From assembly GCA_018971455.1 (NCBI GenBank), contig JAGXAV010000005.1:1-19194 (forward strand): DNA of 19,194 nucleotides, given 5' to 3'. This document shows positions 11,189 to 18,945 of the stretch, one piece after another. Every line of letters starts with the position of its first letter. The stretch's first letter is position 1. A model generated the notes under the pieces. That model made no database searches, was not told the DNA's origin, and saw only the letters and a list, made by a program, of their open reading frames with translations. This DNA comes from Rhodospirillales bacterium. GTDB taxonomy: Bacteria > Pseudomonadota > Alphaproteobacteria > Acetobacterales > Acetobacteraceae. The position numbers and the translations under genes were made by a program.

Positions 11189-12016
11189 ATGACACAAATC
11201 ATTGTCGTCATCGGCGCGGGATCGATCGGACAGGCGATCGCGCGCCGGGTTGGTGCCGGGAAGCATATCCTTCTCGCGGATTTGCGGCCACGAAACGCCG
11301 AGGCCGCGGCGGCCGTCCTCGCCGATGCGGGGTTTGAGGTGACGACGGCGAGCGTCGACGTCTCCTCGCGCGACTCCGTGCGCGCCCTGGTCCACAATGC
11401 CACCGCGCTTGGTGAGGTGACGGGCGTCATCCACGCCGCGGGGGTGTCTCCGTCGCAAGCGCCAATCGAGACCATCCTGCGGGTCGATCTCTACGGAACG
11501 GCGCTGGTACTTGAAGAATTCGGCAACATCATCGCCCGCGGCGGCAGTTGCGTGGTGATTGCGTCGCAGTCAGGCCATCGGCTCGGTGCGCTCACCGCGG
11601 AGGAGAACGCTGCCCTGGCGACCACGCCGGTGGACGCGCTGCTCGCTCTGCCCTTGCTGGAGCCCGGGCGAGTCCGCGACACGCTGCACGCGTACCAGCT
11701 CTCCAAGCGTTGCAATGCGCTGCGGGTCATGGCGGAGGCGGCGCGTTGGGGAAAGCGTGGCGCACGAGTCAACACGATCAGCCCGGGCATCGTCATGACG
11801 CCGCTGGCCCGCGACGAACTGACCGGCCCGCGCGGCGAGGGTTATCGCCGCATGATCGAGCACTGCCCGGCCGGTCGCGCCGGCACGCCCGACGAGATCG
11901 GCACGCTTGGCGCCCTGCTCATGGGGGCGGATGGCGCCTTCATCACCGGCAGCGATTTCCTCATCGACGGCGGTGTCACCGCCGCCTACTGGTTCGGTGA
12001 CCTGGCGCCGGCATGA
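11189..12016 (+). CDS. Short-chain dehydrogenase/reductase
   Basis: This 275-residue SDR oxidoreductase is NAD(P)-dependent and cytosolic. The Rossmann start VVIGAGSIGQAIA (residues 6-18) is a variant of TGxxxGxG. VIHAAGVS stands for the NAG motif, and the active site is Ser126 or Ser128 with Tyr169 and Lys173 (YQLSK). An insertion of about 30 residues (LTAEENAALATTPVD) precedes the Tyr. The C-terminus GSDFLIDGGVTAAYW is typical of classical SDRs. The start at 11189 is supported by GGAGGAGG eight bases upstream; the longer frame overlaps the reductase before it. It is the last gene of the rightward cluster and ends 18 bases from the convergent dehydratase gene. The substrate is unknown. Confidence 0.9.
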   Translation: MTQIIVVIGAGSIGQAIARRVGAGKHILLADLRPRNAEAAAAVLADAGFEVTTASVDVSSRDSVRALVHNATALGEVTGVIHAAGVSPSQAPIETILRVDLYGTALVLEEFGNIIARGGSCVVIASQSGHRLGALTAEENAALATTPVDALLALPLLEPGRVRDTLHAYQLSKRCNALRVMAEAARWGKRGARVNTISPGIVMTPLARDELTGPRGEGYRRMIEHCPAGRAGTPDEIGTLGALLMGADGAFITGSDFLIDGGVTAAYWFGDLAPA

Positions 12017-12034
12017 GCGACGAGCGCCGCCTCC

Positions 12035-13198
12035 TCAGCCGCGCCGGGGCAGCGCGATGACCGCCGTTCCCGGCATCACATTCTGCTCACGCTGATTATG
12101 GGCCCAGGTCTTGAGACGGACGACGGCTTCACCATCCTCGTCAATCTCCTTGGCCTCGATCCGGCCGCCGAGGCGCACGACATCGGAAAGATAGACATGC
12201 GCACGGTATTGGCCAAAGAGCGATTTCAGCCGGCCCGCATCGCCCATCCAATTGGTGAGGGAATGGATGTGCCAGCAGGTGCGCTGGACGCCAACGTCGT
12301 AGGCGATCTGGGCCCCTTGCAGCTGCGCGGCATAGTCGTTGTAGTGCACGGAGTAGACCGGCTCCAGCGCGTGCGTGCGCGGGTCGCGGAACGCCCATTT
12401 CGGATGCCGATGATACCGCTTCAGTGACACGGCATGGGCCGCGATACGCGGAATTGGCGCGGCACCCGCGGCGATGAAGGCAATGAAATCGGTGAGCCCA
12501 AGCGGACCCTTGGTGACGATATCGATCTCGTCGCCGACACTGACATCATCCCAGTAGCGCGGGGTCGACCCGCGGGGCTTCTCGGCGAGGATGTCCTTCT
12601 CGATCGCCGCGATCTCGTCATCGGTCCAGGGATGCGGCAGCTCAACCTTGCGGCTCTCGCGGCGCTTCTGCATTTCCGAGCGCTCAAAGCGCATGCGCGA
12701 GCAGATGAAGGTCGCGACCAGCTCGTCGTTCTGATTGCGATATTCCTGGCGCAGGAAGTCCTTGACGCGCCGGCCGCCGAAATTGCTGTCCTCCGTCGGC
12801 CCCTCGAATCCGTCGAACACGACCCGCGCCGTGATCCGGTCGCCGACCTTGATCGGCTTGTTGAACCGCATCGTCGTTTCGCAATGAAAGCCGCCGAGGC
12901 CGGGCCAACCGACCTGCAGCGAACCGAGGCAGGCGATAATGAAGCTGGGCGGTGCGATCTGGACACCGTAGGAGGAGGCCGCGCCATAGGCCGGATCGGT
13001 CCACAGCGGATTGTCGTCGCCGATCCCTTCGCAGAATCGCAGAATCGCGAGGCGGGTGGCGTATTCGTTATTCACACAGGATTCCGTGCGCAGATCCGTG
13101 CCGATCAGGGCGCGCATGTCGGCGAGCATCTTATCGGTGAACTTGCCGAGCGCCAGTTCCCTTGAAATCTCGTCGGCGGGGGCAGTGTTCTTGCTCAT
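12035..13198 (-). CDS. MaoC/FAS1-like double-hotdog acyl dehydratase
   Basis: This 387-residue protein has two hotdog-like halves and resembles FAS1-like dehydratase-domain (MaoC family) proteins that hydrate enoyl-CoA thioesters or dehydrate hydroxyacyl-CoA. The first half contains GDDNPLWTDPAYG (about 62-74) and MRFNKPIKVGDRI. The second begins near TPRYWDDVSVGDEI and ends with NWMGDAGRLKSLFGQYRAH. I could not fix the catalytic Asp/His with certainty. The start at 13198 is supported by TTGGAGA shortly upstream; a longer frame begins far upstream in the divergent promoter region. It is divergent from the reductase at 13399 and convergent with the SDR. It suggests that a CoA-linked intermediate passes through the pathway. 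Confidence 0.85.
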   Translation of the reverse strand: MSKNTAPADEISRELALGKFTDKMLADMRALIGTDLRTESCVNNEYATRLAILRFCEGIGDDNPLWTDPAYGAASSYGVQIAPPSFIIACLGSLQVGWPGLGGFHCETTMRFNKPIKVGDRITARVVFDGFEGPTEDSNFGGRRVKDFLRQEYRNQNDELVATFICSRMRFERSEMQKRRESRKVELPHPWTDDEIAAIEKDILAEKPRGSTPRYWDDVSVGDEIDIVTKGPLGLTDFIAFIAAGAAPIPRIAAHAVSLKRYHRHPKWAFRDPRTHALEPVYSVHYNDYAAQLQGAQIAYDVGVQRTCWHIHSLTNWMGDAGRLKSLFGQYRAHVYLSDVVRLGGRIEAKEIDEDGEAVVRLKTWAHNQREQNVMPGTAVIALPRRG

Positions 13199-13278
13199 CT
13201 CGTTCTCCAAGCGTCTGACGCTGTGCCGGCGCGCGATTGCGGAGTGACCATCCGCAGACGGGTACCCCGGCACGCGCG

Positions 13279-13308
13279 TTGACAAACAGCGCAAGGCGCG
13301 TCTAGCAT
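13279..13308 (+). promoter_or_regulatory. Promoter of the first 3-hydroxyisobutyrate-dehydrogenase-like gene
   Basis: A perfect -35 TTGACA (13279-13284) and a -10 TAGCAT (13303-13308) are 18 bases apart. They face the gene at 13399 and lead straight into the paired repeats at 13316-13343. Confidence 0.6.
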
Positions 13309-13315
13309 AATTCGC

Positions 13316-13343
13316 TAATACGATACAAGTTGCGTAAATACGA
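13316..13343 (+). promoter_or_regulatory. Paired operator-like repeats TAATACGA/AAATACGA
   Basis: TAATACGA (13316-13323) and AAATACGA (13336-13343) are direct repeats 20 bases apart, about two helix turns. The second sits within GCGTAAATACGA. They begin just after the -10 box, where a repressor would block transcription. A 10-of-12 match, GCGTAATAACGA, occurs at the same place downstream of the promoter of the paralogous gene near 18.9 kb. The repeats may also serve the divergent dehydratase gene. Confidence 0.5.
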
Positions 13344-13398
13344 CTTATCGAACAAAGGGGGGGAGCCCGCAGCACCTCCCCGCCGCGAGGGGGCATCC

Positions 13399-14328
13399 AT
13401 GGCGATCGGATTCATCGGGCTCGGAATGATGGGCAGCGGCATGGCCGCCAATCTGCAGAAGGCCGGCCATCCCGTTATGGTTCACGACCTCACGCGCCAG
13501 GCTGCCTCCCTGCACCTCCAAAATGGCGCGACCTGGGCGGAAACGCCGCGCGCCCTTGCCGAGGCCTGCGAGGTGGTCTTCACCTCGCTGCCAACGCCGG
13601 CGGATGTCGAGGCTGTCTGCCACGGTGAAGCAGGGCTGGCTGCCGCTTTCAGGCCGGGTGCGGCCTGGTTCGACCTCACCACGAACTCCGTTGACGTCGT
13701 GCGGAGGCTGCACGCCGAACTTGCAGGCCGTGGCGTCGATTTCCTTGACGCGCCGGTGAGCGGCGGGCCGGCGGGTGCCGCGAGCGGTAAGCTGGCCCTT
13801 TGGGTGGGCGGGGATGAAAAGGCGTTCGAGCGCTACCGGAAGCTGCTGGACGCCATCGGCGACCAGGTGGTCTATATTGGCGGGACCGGCGCCGGCACGA
13901 TTGCGAAGCTGGTGCATAACTGCGCGCATGCCGCAGTGGGGGCCGTGCTCGGCGAGGTCTTCACTATGGGCGTCAAGGCCGGGGTTGATCCCCTGACGCT
14001 ATGGGCCGCCGTACGCCAAGGCGCACTGGGACGCAATCGCACCTTCGATATTTTTGGTAACCGCTTCCTGCCGGGCCAGTTCGATCCTCCGAGCTTCGCG
14101 CTGCGGCTGCTGCATAAGGACACGATGCTGGCGTTGCAGCTGGCGCGTGACGTCTCGGTCCCGATGCGGCTATGCAATCTCGTCGGCCAGGAACTCACCG
14201 AGGCGATGAATCGCGGCTGGGGCGGGCGGGACAGCCATTCCTACCTCGCGCTGCAGAACGAGCGTGCAGGCATTCCGCCGATCTCGGTGCCGCGCGAAAA
14301 GCTCAAGGCGGTGACGGACAGGAATTGA
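13399..14328 (+). CDS. NAD(P)-dependent oxidoreductase, 3-hydroxyisobutyrate dehydrogenase family (first)
   Basis: This 309-residue beta-hydroxyacid dehydrogenase interconverts a 3-hydroxy acid and the semialdehyde or keto acid. The Rossmann motif GFIGLGMMGSGMAAN (residues 4-18) is followed by FTSLPTPADVEAV and the substrate motif DAPVSGGPAGAASGK (117-131). The catalytic lysine is Lys170 (GTIAKLVHNC). The helical C-terminal domain ends with NRGWGGRDSHSYLALQ. The start at 13399 is chosen for GAGGGGG upstream and because the paralogue starts at the same motif. It forms an operon with the amidohydrolase 42 bases downstream. It aligns without gaps over nearly the whole length with the protein at 17892-18821. 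The precise substrate (3-hydroxyisobutyrate, tartronate semialdehyde or other) cannot be decided. Confidence 0.92.
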   Translation: MAIGFIGLGMMGSGMAANLQKAGHPVMVHDLTRQAASLHLQNGATWAETPRALAEACEVVFTSLPTPADVEAVCHGEAGLAAAFRPGAAWFDLTTNSVDVVRRLHAELAGRGVDFLDAPVSGGPAGAASGKLALWVGGDEKAFERYRKLLDAIGDQVVYIGGTGAGTIAKLVHNCAHAAVGAVLGEVFTMGVKAGVDPLTLWAAVRQGALGRNRTFDIFGNRFLPGQFDPPSFALRLLHKDTMLALQLARDVSVPMRLCNLVGQELTEAMNRGWGGRDSHSYLALQNERAGIPPISVPREKLKAVTDRN

Positions 14329-14370
14329 TCGGGCGCCGGCGCGAGTGAGGCGGGCGCGAATCAGGCGGCG

Positions 14371-15417
14371 ATGAGCGCGGATTTCCTGAAGCGGAACGAA
14401 GGCATGGACGAGGTGATCCTCGATCCGGACATGCCGATCATTGATACCCACCATCATCTCTTCATCCGCCCGGGGCTTCGATATCTGCTCGATGATTATC
14501 TCGCCGATACCGCTGCCGGGCATCGGGTGGTTGGGACGGTGTACGTCGAGACGCAGGCCATGGCCCGCCGCGATGGACCCGCCATGCTGCGCCCGCTCGG
14601 TGAGATCGAATACGCCCTCGGCGTGGGAGCGATGTGTCGCAGCGGCACTTATGGCGCAACGCGCGTGGCTGAAGGGATCATCGGTTACTCCGATATGCGG
14701 GCCGGAGATGCGATCGCCGAGTTTCTCGATGCGGCATCGGCCATTGCTGGTGACCGGTTTCGCGGCATCCGCCAGATCGCGATGGCGCATTCCGATCCGC
14801 GGGCGCTGCAGATGCTGGCGCATCGGCCTCCGGCGGACCTGTTGACGCATCCAGGCTTTCTTGCGGCATTTCGCCATCTGGGGCTGCGAGGTCTCGTTTT
14901 CGAGGCGGCGATCCTGCATGAGCAGCTCCCGGAGGTGACGGCGCTGGCAGCCGCCCACCCCGACACCACCATCGTCGTCAACCATCTCGGCCTCGCCTTC
15001 GCGATGGGTGCGAACGCTGCCGAGCGCACGGACATTTTCCACACCTGGCGAAGCAACCTGGCCGCGGCATCGCGCCAGCCCAACTTGGTCTGCAAGATCG
15101 GTGGGCTCGGCACCCTGTATTGGGGCTTCGGGTTCGACCGGCGCGCGGACCCCGTCAGTTCCGTGGAACTGGCAGAGGTTTGGAAACCCTATGTTGAAAG
15201 CGCGATCGAACTGTTTGGCGCCGAGCGTTGCATGACCGCAAGCAACTTCCCAAATGATGGCCGCTCCTGCGGTTTTGTACCCCTTTGGAACGCGCTCAAA
15301 CGGATCGCGCAAGGGTGCTCGCGGGACGAAAGACTCGCCCTGTTCCACGGAACGGCTGCGCGAGTCTACCGACTCGATCTCGCGGCCCTGGTCGGTGCGG
15401 GACAGGCTGCGGCATAA
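14371..15417 (+). CDS. Amidohydrolase-2 family hydrolase (lactonase-like)
   Basis: This 348-residue TIM-barrel hydrolase belongs to the amidohydrolase-2 group, which includes 2-pyrone-4,6-dicarboxylate lactonase-like enzymes. The metal or proton-handling motif IIDTHHHLF lies at residues 23-31. RGIRQIAM is at about 131-138, VVNHLGL has Asn204 and His205, and SNFPNDG near residue 300 carries the conserved C-terminal Asp. No signal peptide is present, so it is cytosolic. The ribosome binding site before 14371 is weak, and a start at 14404 (MDEVILDPDM) is possible. It follows the reductase in the same direction, so it probably opens a lactone or cleaves a C-C or amide bond near that step. The SBP relic lies downstream. 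Confidence 0.88.
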   Translation: MSADFLKRNEGMDEVILDPDMPIIDTHHHLFIRPGLRYLLDDYLADTAAGHRVVGTVYVETQAMARRDGPAMLRPLGEIEYALGVGAMCRSGTYGATRVAEGIIGYSDMRAGDAIAEFLDAASAIAGDRFRGIRQIAMAHSDPRALQMLAHRPPADLLTHPGFLAAFRHLGLRGLVFEAAILHEQLPEVTALAAAHPDTTIVVNHLGLAFAMGANAAERTDIFHTWRSNLAAASRQPNLVCKIGGLGTLYWGFGFDRRADPVSSVELAEVWKPYVESAIELFGAERCMTASNFPNDGRSCGFVPLWNALKRIAQGCSRDERLALFHGTAARVYRLDLAALVGAGQAAA

Positions 15418-15522
15418 GGAGCTCTATTGGATGCCTGTTCCAGGCCCCGCCAAGGCAGATCTCCACCATATCTATAACTCACTTATGGGCGTGCTCCTGA
15501 GCGGCAAGTACATAGAAACCTC

Positions 15523-16335
15523 ATGCGCCAGGACATGCGCGACGGGCCGACGCCGCTCGACTTAAACGTATCGATTTTGCGCAATCGGCACCGCCGATGC
15601 TGGTCGACACCGGGTTCGGGCCGCACGCTGCTGGCGGCCTCACAACCGGCCACGGCGAAGACACTGAAGATCGGTCTTATCGAGCTACTCACCGGGCCCC
15701 GGACTCCTTGGGGCTACGCCGCCAGGACGTCGATGATGATTGTAGCTGATGAGGCAAGTGCAGAAGGCGGCCTCTACCTTGGCGACACGAAGTCCAACGT
15801 AAGGCTTATCGCGTATAATAATCACTGCCACGCCGCTCAGGCGGTCGGGACCTACGACCGCTTCGTCAGCCAGAACGGCGTGAGGTTCATCGTCATCCAG
15901 AGGTCCACTCCGAGCCTTGCGGCGAAGCGTCGGGCGGAGCAGGCAAAGCTCGTAAATCCACTCGACGAGGAGCCGGCTTCACCATCGTCGGCGACGAATT
16001 GCACGATCGACCGTTAAGGATTTTCTCCCACTGCTGACAGGGGGCTCGGGGTAAAGGGCTGGCCTCATCGACTTCGGCACATCCGCGCTGGCCCCTGCGC
16101 TCGTGGTCCGCCCGGCCCGCGATCTCGGGTACAGCGGCATCTTCCAGCAGACCGGCGGTCCGGGCTGGGCACCAAGTGGCATAGTCGGCCGGCACGAAGG
16201 CGGCCGATGCGGAGCGTCCAGGGCACCGAGATGATCTATGCCCCACGGCAGATATAGACCTGGGATTACATCGGCGTGCGTACCAACGGCATGCCGGAGG
16301 TGGCGACTAAGGCGAATTATCTCCTCGAGTGTGAT
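15523..16335 (+). pseudogene. Broken ABC-transporter substrate-binding protein (LivK-like)
   Basis: This is a degraded periplasmic binding protein of the branched-chain amino acid/aromatic type. LKIGLIELLTG starts at 15664 in one frame and runs on through TSMMIVADEASAEGGLYLGD to QNGVRFIVIQ. The homology then jumps frame to GFTIVGDEL (about 15975-16001), jumps again to VKDFLPLLTG (16013-16042), meets an in-frame TAA at 16052, and resumes with GLIDFGTSALAP (from 16061) and DLGYSGIFQQTGGPGW. A third jump gives VQGTEMIYAP (about 16216-16245), then a TAG at 16255. At least three frameshifts and two stops mean it cannot make a working protein. A possible signal-peptide region lies before 15664 but is unclear. 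It implies the locus once had its own ABC uptake system. Confidence 0.82.
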
Positions 16336-16347
16336 GGCCGGGCTCTG

Positions 16348-17892
16348 TCAGTCCCGGCAGAAGTCAATCAGCGCGTGGCCGTAGCCGAACCACGCTTCGC
16401 CATCGAGTGCGGCGCGTGCGGCGCCGCCGGGATCGTCCTCGAGCCGGCTGTCGAGGTTGAGCACCATCGTATGGCGTTGTGCCTCCGAGTACGGCGTCCA
16501 CGCCGGGACCGTGGGGTTCGAGGAATTTCCGGTGCGGGCGAAGGCGCACCAGGTCGCCATCATGCGTCGGGTCATGGGCACGATGTCATGTCCCTCGCCG
16601 ATCGCGCTGCGGGCGGCGTCCGTGGTACCGAAGACGAACGGCACCTCGCTGGTGTGGCAGGAGCCCATGCGCCCGCCCTCGACCGATGACTCACGCTCGA
16701 ACAGGAAGGCATAGGTGGGGGCACCTATGGCTGCGTGCATCGCCGCCATCGCGTAGGTGTTGCGCTTGAACACGAAATCCGAGGTGATCGCCACCAGGAT
16801 GCGCGAGGCATCGAGGCTCGGATAAATGGCGCGGTAGTGGCCGACGATGCTGTTCGCGGAAGCCGAATCGCGGCGGAGGAAGCGCGCGAGGCGGCGCGTT
16901 ACGTCGGTGAACCCGAGCGCGAAATTCCGGTCATCCCCGCGCAGGTAATAGGTGGTCTCGGTGTTGGTGCAGCCGGCGAGGAGGGGAATATTCACCGAGA
17001 GCGATGAGGCGTGCCCGGCGAAGGGATGCGCGCCGAAGCTGCGGCCGTCGATGCTGCCGCGGAAGGCGCCACCCGTCCGCCGCATTGTTTCGACCAGGAC
17101 CGCCATGGGCACTTTCTGCAAGGCTGCACCGTCGACGCGGGCAAGGCCGAGCTCGCGGGCGAGGGACGCGGCGGTGCCTGCGGCCTCTTCGGGCTCCGCG
17201 AGGCGCATGCCGCCGGCGCTGCTCTGCATAATCGCCTTGTGGAACAATCCATGCGCCGGGTGCAGTGCGAGGATCGCCGCGATTTTCGAGGCGCCACCGG
17301 ATTCGCCGAACAGCGTGACGTTAAGGGGATCGCCGCCGAAGGATGCGATGTTGTCACGCACCCATTCGAGGGCCGCGACGACGTCGAGCATACCGGCATT
17401 GGCCGCGTCGGCGAATCGCTCATCGGTGTCCTCGATGCGCAGGAAGCCAAACCCGTTCAGGCGGTGATTGATGGTGACCACCACGACGTCGCCCTCGCGG
17501 GCCAGGGCGGTGCCGTCGAAACCTGGCGCGGTCCCGGCGAACTCGCGCCAGCCACCGCCGTGAATCCAGAACAGAACCGGGCGCCTTGCATCATCGAGGC
17601 CGGGCGAGAAGACATTGAGGAACAGGCAATCCTCCGAGATCGGTTCGATCTTGGAATACCATCGATAGAAGGGATCGGTGTGGTGAGGTACCGCGAATTG
17701 CGGCGCGGAGGCGCCCGGCGCCAGCGCATCGCGCACCCCGGCCCAGGGAATGACCGGTTGAGGCGGGAGGAAGCGGTTGGCGCCGGACGTGGACTCGGCG
17801 TAGCGGATACCCTTGAAGACATGAATGCCGGCGCTGGTCGCGCCGCGAAGCCGCCCCGAGCAGCTTTCGACGATCGGTGCCGCTGCAGCCAT
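16348..17892 (-). CDS. Type-B carboxylesterase/lipase family protein
   Basis: This 514-residue alpha/beta-hydrolase of the carboxylesterase type-B family hydrolyses carboxylic esters. Early segments are IRYAESTSGANRFLPP and EDCLFLNVFSP (88-98). The oxyanion-hole motif is IHGGGW (110-115) and the nucleophile is Ser198 in LFGESGGAS. The catalytic His is likely in GSCHTSEVPFVFG near residue 410. No signal peptide is evident. The start at 17892 overlaps the stop of the upstream reductase as TGATG, and AAGGAG sits just ahead, so translation is probably coupled. It would release an alcohol and acid from an ester substrate feeding the reductases. The gene converges on the broken binding-protein gene. 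The family is certain; the substrate is unknown. Confidence 0.93.
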   Translation of the reverse strand: MAAAAPIVESCSGRLRGATSAGIHVFKGIRYAESTSGANRFLPPQPVIPWAGVRDALAPGASAPQFAVPHHTDPFYRWYSKIEPISEDCLFLNVFSPGLDDARRPVLFWIHGGGWREFAGTAPGFDGTALAREGDVVVVTINHRLNGFGFLRIEDTDERFADAANAGMLDVVAALEWVRDNIASFGGDPLNVTLFGESGGASKIAAILALHPAHGLFHKAIMQSSAGGMRLAEPEEAAGTAASLARELGLARVDGAALQKVPMAVLVETMRRTGGAFRGSIDGRSFGAHPFAGHASSLSVNIPLLAGCTNTETTYYLRGDDRNFALGFTDVTRRLARFLRRDSASANSIVGHYRAIYPSLDASRILVAITSDFVFKRNTYAMAAMHAAIGAPTYAFLFERESSVEGGRMGSCHTSEVPFVFGTTDAARSAIGEGHDIVPMTRRMMATWCAFARTGNSSNPTVPAWTPYSEAQRHTMVLNLDSRLEDDPGGAARAALDGEAWFGYGHALIDFCRD

Positions 17893-18821
17893 CACTCCTT
17901 TTCCATCACCGCCTTGATCTGATCGACCGGAACCTTGATGGGCGCGAGGCCCGCGCGCTCAACCTGGAGCGCCATGACGGATTTGCTGTCACGCCCGCCC
18001 CAACCGCGGTTCATCGCCTCGTCCAGATCCGCCATCACCAAGTTCATCATGCGCATCGGCACATTGTACTCGCGCCCGAGCTGGGTGCCGAGCGAGATAT
18101 CCTTGTGGACGAGGCGCAGCGCAAAATTCGCCTTGTCGAACTCGCCGGGCAGGAAACGCTGGCCGAGCACCTCGAAGGTGCGCATCCGTCCGGTCGCTCC
18201 CTGGCGTATCGCCTCGAACAATGCCAGCGGCTCGACGCCGGCCTTGACACCCATGGTGAAGACTTCGGCGAGCAGCACGGCGAGGCCGGTGGATGCGCAG
18301 TTATGGACGAGTTTGGCGATCGAACCCGCGCCGATGGGGCCGATATAGCGGGCCTGGTCGCCCATCGCCTTCAGGACGTGTTCAAAACGGTCATAGGCGG
18401 CCTTCTCACCGCCCACAAGGATTGCGAGCTTGCCGCTCGCCGCGCCCGTCGGACCGCCGCTGACGGGAGCGTCGAGAAAGTCGATCCCCTGTTCGGCCAA
18501 CCGCGCATGCAGGCTGCGGACGGCGGAGACGGCGTTGGTGGACAGGTCGAACCACGCGGTCCCTGGGCGCAATCCCTCGGCCAGGCCACCGGGTGCGAAC
18601 CCGACGGCCTCTACATCCGCGGGCGTCGGCAGGGAGGTGAAGATGACATCGGCCTGGGCAGCCAGCGCGCCGGGGCTGTCCGCCCAGGTCGCGCCCGCTT
18701 CGAGCAGCGGCTTTGCTGATGCGGCGACGACGTCGTGCACGATCATCTCGAATCCGCCACGACCAACATTGGCCGCCATGCCCCGCCCCATGCGGCCAAG
18801 CCCGATGAATCCGACTTTCAT
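17892..18821 (-). CDS. NAD(P)-dependent oxidoreductase, 3-hydroxyisobutyrate dehydrogenase family (second)
   Basis: This 309-residue paralogue of the gene at 13399 has the same length and the same motif positions. They are GFIGLGRMGRGMAAN (4-18), FTSLPTPADVEAV (61-73), DAPVSGGPTGAASGK (117-131), catalytic Lys170 (GSIAKLVHNC) and NRGWGGRDSKSVMALQ near the C-terminus. The start at 18821 is fixed by AGGAGG eight bases upstream and by the family's N-terminus; an upstream in-frame ATG at 19040 would lie inside the SDR gene. It shares an operon with the carboxylesterase, overlapping it by one base. It has its own strong-looking promoter and operator-like element. The two paralogues may act on related hydroxy acids. 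Confidence 0.93.
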   Translation of the reverse strand: MKVGFIGLGRMGRGMAANVGRGGFEMIVHDVVAASAKPLLEAGATWADSPGALAAQADVIFTSLPTPADVEAVGFAPGGLAEGLRPGTAWFDLSTNAVSAVRSLHARLAEQGIDFLDAPVSGGPTGAASGKLAILVGGEKAAYDRFEHVLKAMGDQARYIGPIGAGSIAKLVHNCASTGLAVLLAEVFTMGVKAGVEPLALFEAIRQGATGRMRTFEVLGQRFLPGEFDKANFALRLVHKDISLGTQLGREYNVPMRMMNLVMADLDEAMNRGWGGRDSKSVMALQVERAGLAPIKVPVDQIKAVMEKE

Positions 18822-18873
18822 TGATGCGTCCTCCTGGGCGATGCGTCTGAGCGGGCGGCGTGCGCTCTGATAT

Positions 18874-18897
18874 ACGAAATGTCGTTCGTTATTACGC
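18874..18897 (-). promoter_or_regulatory. Operator-like element upstream of the second reductase
   Basis: On the minus strand GCGTAATAACGA (18886-18897) matches GCGTAAATACGA of the first reductase promoter at 10 of 12 positions. It overlaps an inverted repeat with arms ACGAA (18874-18878) and TTCGT (18885-18889). It begins four bases after the -10 box, the same arrangement as near 13.3 kb. Confidence 0.5.
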
Positions 18898-18900
18898 TCG

Positions 18901-18929
18901 TCTATAGATCGGAGTATCTTGCCCGTCAA
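18901..18929 (-). promoter_or_regulatory. Promoter of the second reductase-esterase operon
   Basis: On the minus strand TTGACG (18924-18929) and TATAGA (18901-18906) are separated by exactly 17 bases. This is a strong sigma70-like promoter just after the SDR stop codon, with a leader of about 75 bases. Confidence 0.65.
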
Positions 18930-18945
18930 GATTTCAGAACCGCGC

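Noticed and set aside
13316..13343. Short repeats considered as a CRISPR fragment or iteron origin
   Set aside because: There are only two 8-bp units in a promoter region, with no regular array and no replication or cas gene nearby.
15431..15565. Short ORF of 44 codons with LHHIYNSLMGVLLSGKY, faintly like the N-terminus of a GntR regulator
   Set aside because: It is too short and weak to name; it could equally be degraded leader DNA of the broken binding-protein gene.
17011..17922. Plus-strand frame of about 300 codons opposite the carboxylesterase
   Set aside because: It is a shadow of the esterase, which has clear HGGGW and GESGG motifs; high-GC DNA opens antisense frames.
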